From NCBI GenBank assembly GCA_022432975.1, contig CM039510.1:14588381-14652380 (forward strand): a DNA stretch of 64,000 nucleotides, given 5' to 3'. This stretch comes from Begonia masoniana (taxonomy: Eukaryota; Streptophyta; Magnoliopsida; Cucurbitales; Begoniaceae). Of this stretch, positions 55,528 through 64,000 are shown piece by piece. How positions within the stretch are numbered: the stretch's first letter is position 1; each line of letters starts with the position of its first letter. Under the pieces are notes generated by a model. That model worked only from the letters and a program-made list of their open reading frames with translations. It made no database searches and was not told the DNA's origin. The translations under genes and the position numbers were made by a program.

Positions 55528-57651
55528 TGTAACACCCAGTTTTATCAAACTAATTCTCTATTCTTTTAAATTAATGGATGACTAGGTAAGGGCATAAGGG
55601 GTAATTAGAAATTTTAAGTGGACAACCTATTTAAGGAAAGAGGGTTGGGTTTAATGCACTGAAGCCGCCACCATTTCATACTTTTCCTCTTCGGGTTTTT
55701 AGCTTGAGTAGCAGAGCTCTCTAGGCGATTTTCCTTGCTCGATTCTCTTTCAACCTAAGTAAGTTTTCCTTATTCTCTTGCGTTTTAGCAGTTAGATAAC
55801 CAAGGGAGTACAATGTGAGGATTTCAAGGATGCTGTTGATGAGAGTAGGTTCGGGTTCTTGGGGAATAAATCGGAATGTGCAAGCAGTAGAGTTCCAAAC
55901 TGGTTTCCTTATTCTTCTGGTTAATTTTTGGTAAAGTTTAGCGAAGGTTTGATTGATGTTCTGTTATGAACTTAAGTGAGCGAGCTTCTAAGGTAGCTTA
56001 CAGCCGAGTGATTTCCAAGAGATTAGGTAAGTAAAGTTTTCTTGTGCCTTTAGGCCTACATCACAAAACAATAGGATTATGTGTGTTTGAATGTTTGTAT
56101 GTCATGCATCATATTTTGAAAATTTATACGAAAATGAATTTACATGAAATGACATGGTAAGGAATGAACAGACTGTAACAGTTGTTAAGGAAACTAATCC
56201 GCCCCTTAACCAAGAGAGATGATGTATGACTTTGGGGGAAATGATCCAAACCCCAATTTCACAGGGGGATCAGATCACTTTGTTAAGGGAACTAATCCGC
56301 CCCTTAATCAAGAGAGAGGATGTATGACTTTGGGTGAAGTGATCCAACTCCCAATTTCATAGGGGGATCAGATCAGAAACGATGCATATGCAACTGAGAT
56401 GAGAAAGTAGAAACTGTATATTTAGGAATTTATGTTTCAGCATTACATTTCATTATTGCTTTACTTACTTAGCATTAGGCTAATAGATGAGTTTTGTGAT
56501 GTAGGTGAACAAGTGTCAACAGGTGTGTTCACTGAGTTTGCTGAGGACTAGTCTGGTTGGAGGAGTGCATCTATGTAACAATCTGGCAACTGATGGGGCG
56601 GTTTAACTGGTGTCAGTGGATGAGAAGGTTTAGTGAACTATGATTCAATTTAAGTATGTTGTGAGTTTCTATGACAGTGGTAGTTTTGATGTTTGAATTC
56701 AATTTGAGACTTTTCTGATAATGATACTCTGTTGGATTTAATAGTGGTGTTTACTAAAGTTTGGAGTAATACACGGATTTAAATAGTTTTGAACGATTTT
56801 TAGTAAAATGCTCAAATTCTTTTGGTAGTCAGAGCTTTCTTTGTGTAGAGAGAAAATGCTCGATGAGCTGCTATATAAAGTTGTTGTTCTGTTGACTATC
56901 GGAAGATGTCTTCAGTAAAGTCATCGGATGATGTCTTCAGTAAAAGCCATCGATGATGTCTTCAGTAAAGTCATCGGATGCTGTCTTCAGTGGAAGCCAT
57001 CGGAAGATATAAGTAGAAAATTTTTCGTTTTGTAACCGGGTGATGTCGAGTAATTTATCCATCGGATGATGAAGGTAAAAGTCTTTTGTCGTTTTGTAAC
57101 CGGATGATGATCAAGTATTTTATCTACCGGAAGATGTAAGTAAGTATAGTTGTCGTTTTGTGATTGGCAGAGGCTGGATGGAAGATTCATCCGGCTGACA
57201 TCATCGATAGATGGGAGTAACAAAAACTTGTCGTTTTGCGATCGTCTGAAGTTGGAAGAGTGATTCTTCCGGCTGATGTCATCGGCTGAAGTTGGAAGAG
57301 TGATTCTTCCGGCTGACGTCATCGGTGGAAGTCTTCAGTTTATTTCTTTTTTTTTGTTGACCTTGTCTAGCGGCAGATGCGTTTGACTTTTACAATTTTC
57401 ACGTTTCCACGCTTAAGTGTTGGTCAAACCAATTCCTACTATTTCAATTGATATTTCCAAATATTGATTTACAACCCCGTTTAATCTCTGCTTGTTTTCA
57501 AATGATTTTACCGCTGTGAATTTTAACGTTGTGGTTTCAGTGAACATCGAGTTTTGACTTTCAAGTGAAATTTTAAGTTTGGTCCAAAATTTCCTAGTTA
57601 TGTTCGGGTTTATGAGTAACGAACTGAGTTTAGAAAACTCAGGGCGTTACA
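55528..57651 (+). repeat. Element D 5' LTR, 2124 bp
   Basis: TGTAACACCCAG...GGGCGTTACA. It contains the mini-exon blocks, an almost exact duplication of about 98 bp (56183-56280 and 56281-56378, around AACTAATCCGCCCCTTAA), and a long minisatellite of GTCATCGGATGATGTCTTCA and GTCGTTTTGTAACCGG units (56895-57335). Confidence 0.92.
55966..56551 (+). other. Candidate spliced mini-exon pair in D LTR
   Basis: The donor GATTAG|GTAAGT is at 56026 and the acceptor GATGTAG|GT ends at 56504. The second block, 56505-56551, is 47 nt and ends TAG. Here an ATG (55966) is in frame upstream, giving a predicted 35-residue peptide: NLSERASKVAYSRVISKRL, then GEQVSTGVFTEFAED. Sequence identity to the A/I/J peptides is low, but junction phase, acidic end and length agree. 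Confidence 0.4.
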
Positions 57652-57654
57652 GTA

Positions 57655-57666
57655 TGGTATCAGAGA
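57655..57666 (+). other. Element D primer-binding site (tRNA-iMet)
   Basis: TGGTATCAGAGA, three bases after the LTR end. Confidence 0.9.
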
Positions 57667-57734
57667 CATTCAGTTAAACCGTTCAAAAGATTACTCATCA
57701 GTGTCAGTCGTCGCATGGGAGTACTCCAAGAACT

Positions 57735-57794
57735 GTAAGTGTTCATGTTAACCTTAGTTATTAGATGTTTATGAAAGTAGTTAACTCTGTGCAG
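57735..57794 (+). other. Candidate 60-nt leader intron of D
   Basis: AACT|GTAAGT at 57735 and CTGTGCAG| at 57794, twelve bases before the gag ATG at 57807. The position matches 31690-31755 in A. It is very short for a plant intron. Confidence 0.35.
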
Positions 57795-57806
57795 GAATTT
57801 AGTATA

Positions 57807-59435
57807 ATGGCCAGACGCCCAGGGAGACCTAGAGTGCCAAGGGAAATGCCAAATTTGAGAGGTGAGGAGGAGCCTAGTGTGATTAGGCAGCTGACAGAAT
57901 TGGTGCGTCAGCAAACAGACCTAGTGCGTCAGCAGTCCGATCAGTTAGGAGTGCTGTTAAACAGAGAGGTGCAGGGAAGTGCCAACTCGAGTTCTAGCAA
58001 TGAACAATCTGGAGATAGATTTCGGAGACTAAGACCACCCACGTTTGATGGACAGTCATCTGATCCGGTTATTGCTGAAGGGTGGCTTAGGAAAATTGAA
58101 AGTATGTTTAGGTGCGCCAACATTGGAGAAGGAGACAAGGTCATGTTGGCAACATTTCACTTGGCTGGTGAAGCTCAACTCTGGTGGGAAACAATAGAGA
58201 CCACCACTGATGTCTTGGTGATGCCTTGGTCGCAATTTAAAGACATTTTCTACGAGAAGTATTTCAACAGTACTGTCCAAACTGCAAAGAAGTTGGAATT
58301 TCTAAACTTGAAGCAGACATGGTCTGTGGCCGAGTACAGTAGGCAGTTCGAGTCCCTGTCCAGGTTTTCTGGACATTTTGCTCACAGGGACGAGGATAAG
58401 GTGTTCAAATTTGTGCATGGACTGAAGCCAGAAATTTACCGAGGAGTTAAATTTTGTGGTATTAAAGGCTTGTCATTCAGTGAAGTTGTGTCTACTGCTG
58501 TGGAAGTGGAAGAAGCTGAAAGGAAGTGTGCTGGACCAAAAGAGGTCCCACAAAAGTCGGTCCAGCCACACCATCAAAGGAGAATGTAGAGGCCTTGTGA
58601 AGGCCAGAGTAGCCAAGGAACAGGAGGGAAGGTACAGAATGTCAGGAAATTTCCCCAGTGTCCCAAGTGCTTGAAGTACCACCCGGGCGAGTGCAGATTG
58701 GGCTTTGGGAAGTGTTTCAAGTGTGAGGAGGTTGGACACACGATTAAAGAGTGCCCGAAGCCTAGAATCACCAGATGCTACAATTGTAACAAGATCGGCC
58801 ATATTAGCAGAGACTGCCCAGCTCCTAAGAGTGGTCCTGCTATGGTTAAACTGAGGATATTCTCCATGATGGAGTCGGGCGATGATGAACAGCCAGTTGT
58901 TGTGTCAGGTACTATACTGGTCAACTCTTTACCCGCTTTTACATTGATAGATTCTGGTGCAACACATTCATTCATAGCATCTGCATTTGCTGATAAGTTA
59001 GATGTAAAGCTTACCCCTACTGAGCATGTGTTTAATGTCGCATTACCCTCGGGTGAACGCATGCACTCTAACCGAGTGATGCTTGATAGTGCTGTATTTG
59101 TAGGAAACATGAACCTACCTGCTAACCTCATTATTATGGATATAATGGGATTTGATGTAATCCTAGGAATGGATTGGCTGTTTAAGCATTATGCCACAAT
59201 CGACTGTAGGACTGGAGTAGTTAGTTTTCAACCCTCTGGTGGTTTGAAACATACCTTCCAAGCTCTAAAGAAGAGTAAGAAAATTTCTGTTATGACCTCT
59301 ATAAATTGTGGACCCTCACCATGCAGAGAGTACTTATGCTTCTTGGCCAGTGTTTTAGATACACAACTAGTAGGAAAAGCAACTCCCCAAAATAGTCTTA
59401 GTTGTCCAAGATTTCCCAGAAGTATTCCTAGATGA
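57807..59435 (+). pseudogene. Element D gag and protease
   Basis: The chosen ATG at 57807 gives MARRPGRPRVPREMPNL; an upstream in-frame ATG at 57765 lies inside the candidate intron. Core motifs are LRPPTFDGQSSDPVIAEGWL, AQLWWETIE and FVHGLKPEIYRGVKF. A single in-frame TAG at 58587 separates this from two CCHC knuckles, CFKCEEVGHTIKEC and CYNCNKIGHISRDC. The aspartic protease with active site LIDSGATHSFIA and the flap-like FDVILGMDWL follow. A one-base shift near 59400 moves into the pol frame. The knuckles bind RNA and the protease processes the polyprotein in the particle. Confidence 0.93.
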
Positions 59436-62293
59436 CCTTTCTGGTTTGCCGCCAGATAGGGAAATTGAATTCGTTGTAGATGTTTATCCCAGCGCTGAGC
59501 CTGTGTCTAAGAATCCCTATAGATTAGCACCTATGGAGCTTAAAGAATTAAAGAAACAGTTGGAGGAATTATTGGATAAGGGGTTCATACGCCCTAACTT
59601 TTCACCGTGGGGTGCACCTGTTCTCTTTGTCAAAAAGAAAGATGGATCGATGCGTATGTGCATTGATTATATGGAATTGAATAAGTTAACTGTCAAGAAC
59701 AAGTATCCATTACCGAGGATTGATGACCTATTTGACCAACTTCGTGGTGCACGAGTTTTCTCTAAGATTGATTTGAGGTCAAGTTACTACCAACTAAAAA
59801 TCAAAACCGAAGATATTCCAAAGACTGCCTTTCGCACAAGGTATGGACACTATGAGTTTCTAGTTATGTCCTTTGGATTGACAAATGCACCGGAAGCTTT
59901 CATGGATCTTATGCATAGAGTGTTTCACGAGTATTTAGACAAGTTTGTTATTGTGTTTATAGATGATATTTTAATTTATTCACGTTCTAGTGAAGAACAT
60001 GCAGAACATTTGAACTTAGTATTGGAGGTGCTAAGGCAGCACCAACTCTATGCCAAGTTTTCCAAATGTGAGTTTTGGCTGGACAGAGTTCACTTCCTTG
60101 GTCATGTGATCTCTGGTGATGGAATATCTGTCGATCCAGCTAAGGTTCAAGCAGTTAAGGAGTGGCCCCAACCGAAGAATGCTGCAGATATTCGAAGTTT
60201 CCTTGGACTTGCAGGATATTACAGGAAGTTTATTGAAGGATTCTCAAAGATTGCAACACCCCTCACTCGGTTAACTAGGAAAAATATGAAGTATGTGTGG
60301 ACTGAGGATTGTGAGCATAGTTTTCAGACCTTGAAACAGAAACTGACCAATGCTCCAATTTTGACCCTTCTTGTTGATGATGGTAAATTTAGCATTTACT
60401 GTGATGCATCCAAGATTGGACTTGGCTGTGTCTTGATGCAAGAGGGAAAGGTAATAGCTTATGCCTCTAGGCAGTTGAAAACGCATGAGAAGAATTACCC
60501 TACACATGACTTGGAATTAGCTGCAGTTGTAATCGCACTTAAGATTTGGAGGCACTACCTGTATGGACAGACTTGTGATATATTCTCGGACCATAAAAGT
60601 CTGAAATTTATCTTTACACAGAAGGAATTAAACATGAGGCAACGTCGATTGTTGGAATTTGTAAAGGATTATGATTTTGAGATTAAATACCATCCTGGCA
60701 AAGAAAATGTTGTGGCAGATGCCTTGAGTAGAGTGACAACTTCAGCCTCAGTCTTGATTCTTGATGTACCATTAGCCTTAGAGACTGAATTCCAGAGGTT
60801 TAATCTAGAAGCAGTATCCAGTGTATCAGCTATACTCTCAGCCATAACTTTAAAGCCTACTATTTTTGGAGAAAATAAAGGAAGCTCAGACGAATGATGA
60901 CGAGTGTAACAAGTACAAGTTAACATGGAATCTACGGACAGAACAGATTTTAACTATTCTGCTGATGGAATCCTTAAGTTTAGAAATAGATGGTTTGTCC
61001 CTGCCGTTAAAGGACTTCGTGATGAGATTCTTTCTGCAGCACACTCTTCCAGGTTCTCTGTTCACCCTGGGAGTACAAAGATGTACAAGGATCTTAAACA
61101 GCATTATTGGTGGCCAGGTATGAAACGAAGTGTGGCAGAATATGTAGGATCATGTTTGTGTTGTCAGCAGGTTAAAGCTGAGCATCAGAGACCTGCTGGA
61201 ATGTTACAACCTTTACTAGTTCTCGAATGAAAATGGGAGCAAATAACGATGGACTTTGTGGTAGGATTGCCTAGAACGACTAAAGGACATGATGCAATTT
61301 GGGTGATAGTTGACCGTCTAACCAAATCAGCTCATTTCCTACCAATAAAGGTGACTTACTCGATGGATCAACTTGCTGAATTGTATGTGCAAGAAATTGT
61401 TAGGTTACATGGAGTTCCAAATACCACAGTTTCAGACTGAGACTCTAGATTTACATCTAAGTTTTGGAAGAGTTTGGATCAGGCTATGGGTACACAGCTC
61501 AACTTTAGCACAGCCTTTCACTCTCAAACAGATGGACAGTCCGAAAGAACCATCCAAATATTAGAGGATATGCTTCGTGCATGCATATTGGATTTTCAAG
61601 GTTCCTGGAGCAAGTACCTATCCTTAGTAGAATTCTCTTATAATAACAGTATTCAGGCAACTATCGGTATGGCACCGTATGAAGTACTGTATGGACGAAA
61701 GTGCAGATCTCCTTTGTACTGGGACGAAGTTGGTGAGGCACAGTTGCTTGGTCCTGACATTGTGCAATAAACTGTTGAGAAGGTTGCCCTCATCCGCCAG
61801 AGGATCTTAATAGCTCAAAGCCGGTAGAAAAGTTATGCCGACAGAAGACGCAGAGAACTAGAGTTTGAAGTAGGTGATGAAGTTTTCCTCAAGGTATCAC
61901 CATTTAAAGGAGTTGTGAGATTCGGGAAGAGAGGCAAGTTGAACTCCAGATTTATTGGACCATTCACTATTCTGAAGAGAGTTGGGAGAGCAGCCTATCA
62001 GTTGTAGCTATCGGCTTCTATGGAGGGGATACACAGTGTGTTCCATGTTTCTATGTTGAAGAAGTGCATAAGGGATCCATATTATGTTGTAGAGCAGCAG
62101 GGCGTTGAAGTTCATCCTACCCTTACTTATGAGGAGAAACCAGTAAGGATCCTGGACTATGCAGCGAAGGTATTGCGCAACAAAAAAGTTCCTTTAGTGA
62201 AAGTCTTATAGCATAACCAGACATAGATGAAACAACCTGGGAACGTCAGCAAGACATGATGGAACAACATCCAGAATTATTCAGGTACTGAAT
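59400..62293 (+). pseudogene. Element D pol: RT, RNase H, integrase, chromodomain remnant
   Basis: RT (59446-60250) is complete, with [35 protein letters not shown] and catalytic FIDDILIYS. RNase H has [30 protein letters not shown] and [10 protein letters not shown], open to 60897. A double frame change near 60870-60925 precedes integrase. That has the zinc-binding [18 protein letters not shown]...[11 protein letters not shown], a stop at 61228, a core [14 protein letters not shown], a stop at 61438 replacing an arginine in SD*DS, and FHSQTDGQSERT. Stops at 61768, 61825 and 62005 follow. The C-terminal motif is FIGPFTILKRVGRAAYQ, then VFHVSMLKKCI. The tail EKPVRILDYAAKVLRNKKVP is a Tekay-type chromodomain, broken by stops from 62209. 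Such chromodomains guide integration to histone-marked heterochromatin. Confidence 0.93.
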
Positions 62294-62326
62294 TTTGAGG
62301 ACAAAATTCTTTTAAGGAGGGTAGAT

Positions 62327-62677
62327 TGTAACACCCGGTTTTATCAAACTAATTCTCTATTCTTTTAAAATAATGAATGACTAGGCAAGGGCATAAGAGG
62401 TAATTAGAAATTTTAAGTGGATAACATATTTAAGGAAAGAGGGTTGGGTTTAATGCACTGAAGCCGCCACTATTTCATAATTTTCCTCTTTGGGTTTTCA
62501 GCTCGAGTAGCAGAGCTCTCTAGGCGATTTTCCTTGCTCGATTCTTTTTCAACCTAAGTAAGTTTTCCTCATTCTCTTGCGTTTTAGCAGTTATATAACC
62601 GAGGGAGTACAATGTGAGGATTTCAAGGATGCTGTTGATGAGAGTAGGTTCGGGTTCTTGGGGAATAAATGGGAATG
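62327..62677 (+). repeat. Element D 3' LTR, first 351 bp
   Basis: Follows the purine tract TTTTAAGGAGGGTAGAT and matches 55528-55880 with few differences. It ends at GGGAATG, where E begins. Confidence 0.92.
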
Positions 62678-63663
62678 TGTAACACCCGGTTTTACGGGAT
62701 TTTAAAATTTCATAATATAATGACATTTTTATACATATGTCAAATTAAGTCCGTTTTGCAAGCAGAAAGTGTTATTAGAATCCTAATGATTTATATGGAT
62801 TTTAGGAGAAATACGAAATTTAACGAAGTTTCGAAAAGGCCAAAAACACGGGAGGGCAAAACGGTAAGTGATGATTTATTAAAAATAGAAATTATTATTA
62901 ATTATTATTATTATTATTATTATTATTAATAGAACAAAAAAACAACTGAATGGCTCGAAGGCCATTCTGCTGTTCGAGCTCGAGCACCCGAGAGCGACAG
63001 AGTGAGCCGAGCGACGTTCCTCCGGCAACCACGCGATTCCGGTCACTGCTCAGACGAGCAAACTCTGGCGAGCTAAAGCCAGTGCTCGGTTCGGCTTTTT
63101 TCGCGCCAGACCCGATCAAAAACCGGTGAGTACTTCCCCTGTTTCTTGCTCGGTTTATGGCCGAGGGTGACGAGCTGCATTGAGCTCCGGTCACCGGCCG
63201 CTTTTGGCCGTTCTCGACGGTGAATGGTCGAGCTTAAGGCCGGCGAAGGTCTCCTGGCAAAGGAGAGCTCGGATTGAGGGAAAAACCGAGGGCTCCAAAT
63301 TGGAATTTGATTAGATTATATTAATTGGACATTAGGGGGATTGATTGGTGAGGAATTGGAGGAGAATTGATGAAAAACCAGAAAAGGGAATTTTTCCGGT
63401 TAAATGGCAGTTCGGGTTTTGCCATTTTGACCTAGTTGCGGTTATTTGTTTTAAAAATTCCTTTTGGCAGATTAAACTAGGATATTAGAGGAGTGCGTGG
63501 CCGCTGGAATCGTTCGATTCCGATATCCGGTGCGAAAGTTATGCACATTTGAAGTTTCAGGTCGGTTTTTACTGAACCCAAATTAGTGGTCCGTTTAGTT
63601 AGGTTGTTTAACTTTATAGTTTATATTTTACAGTCTTGATGGTACAGTGTTAGGGTCGTGACA
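62678..63663 (+). repeat. Element E: LTR or LTR fragment, 986 bp
   Basis: TGTAACACCCGGTTTTACGGG...GGGTCGTGACA. The first 130 bp resemble the I LTR (ATATGTCAAATTAAGTCCG). An (ATT)n run at 62892-62928 and a donor-like ACCG|GTGAGT near 63126 are visible. Neither a primer site nor a matching target duplication follows, so solo LTR versus truncated element cannot be decided. Confidence 0.6.
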
Positions 63664-64000
63664 CATTAGGTCTGGAAAAGTAAACACACAGCAGCCAAAA
63701 GAGAAATAAAACATCAAGTACACTATTTGTTAGAGTTTGATCTACCAAAAGGGGAAGAAAAACTTGTAACACGAAAATGGTGGAAATGAAAACTTAAAAA
63801 CTCATGCTCAAGTTGCAGAGAACTAACAAAAACGTTCTGGAAATGATCTTTGCAAGAAACTAAAACAGAAGATAAGAAAAACAGCAAGAACACCAAACCG
63901 AAAATGAAGAACATCAAGCACCCGGTTTTGGTGCCTCGGTTTTGGGCAACCAAATGGGTTTGAAAAACCAAACAGATCTGGTTTCCCTCATTCTAAGGGA
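63664..64000 (-). mobile_element. Fragment L: inverted B-type leader, runs off the window
   Basis: The minus strand matches 21985-22334 of B almost base for base: GAAACCAAAT, GGCACCAAAACCG, TTGCAAAGATCATTTCCAGAACG and GTGTTTACTTTT. It is the start of another CRM-like element on the minus strand or a rearranged piece. It has no coding capacity here. Confidence 0.8.

Larger units (their letters stand above)
55528..62677 (+). mobile_element. Element D: nearly full-length Tekay-like chromovirus inserted in C
   Basis: 5' LTR 55528-57651, PBS, gag, protease, RT, RNase H, integrase, chromodomain remnant, purine tract and the first 351 bp of the 3' LTR (62327-62677). The rest of the 3' LTR is replaced by E. 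It is the best-preserved autonomous-type copy in the window: all domains are present, with about nine stops or frame changes. Confidence 0.93.

Noticed and set aside
62678..63663. E as a confirmed solo LTR
   Set aside because: The termini fit (TGTAAC...GTGACA), but no target duplication is found and the sequence after it is not the continuation of the D LTR.

Overview
The window reads as gene-poor, transposon-dense nuclear DNA of a flowering plant, most likely a eudicot. I find one credible host gene, a 153-codon AP2/ERF (DREB A-5 type) transcription factor at 46214-46675. Almost everything else is LTR retrotransposon sequence inserted into other LTR retrotransposons. All primer-binding sites I can see match the initiator-Met tRNA (TGGTATCAGAG core).

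Layout, left half. A minus-strand CRM-like Ty3/gypsy element (called F here) is the oldest scaffold. Its 5' LTR is at 39331-40359, gag at 38212-39264, pol at 18345-21318, and one further integrase piece at 2244-2384. Three elements split F. Element H (1-2243) is the LTR of a minus-strand Tekay-like element that runs off the window. Element G (2385-18344, target duplication ATGAG) is a Ty1/copia SIRE-like element with an extra env-position ORF after pol. Element A (21319-38206, target duplication ATTAC) is a plus-strand Tekay-like chromovirus. G contains a 3-kb Tekay-like LTR remnant (I, 7424-11011) and a minus-strand LTR remnant (J). J is split by K (13387-16608, target duplication GTCAT), a very young 3.2-kb non-autonomous element with one intact ORF. 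A contains a second CRM-like element (B, 21601-28667), a miniature TRIM element (29962-31014, target duplication TCTGT) and a solo LTR of the same TRIM family (33796-34180, target duplication TATCG).

Layout, right half. After F comes an LTR-like remnant (40360-41760), about 2.8 kb of AT-rich DNA, and a 1.14-kb foldback element (44533-45675, 9-bp duplication). The ERF gene follows, with a tandemly duplicated promoter/leader carrying (CT)n. Next is a decayed minus-strand Tekay-like element N (about 47600-52125). Its LTR holds a hAT-like element (48725-51853, 8-bp duplication TTTGTGAG), which in turn holds a copia-type solo LTR (49074-51201, TCAAG). The end of the window has a third CRM-like element C (52317-55527), cut by a nearly full-length Tekay-like element D (55528-62677). 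D is followed by a further LTR (E) and an inverted piece of B-type leader (L).

No autonomous element is intact: every gag-pol has stops, frameshifts or deletions. The most interesting signal is inside the long LTRs of the Tekay-like elements. Seven LTR copies (A twice, I, J, H, D and a remnant at 40.5 kb) share splice-site-like blocks. Where both blocks are present, a 45-50 nt mini-exon and a short acidic terminal exon join in the same phase and stay open. I do not recognise this arrangement. Several CRM-like copies in 64 kb would fit a pericentromeric location, but that is inference.
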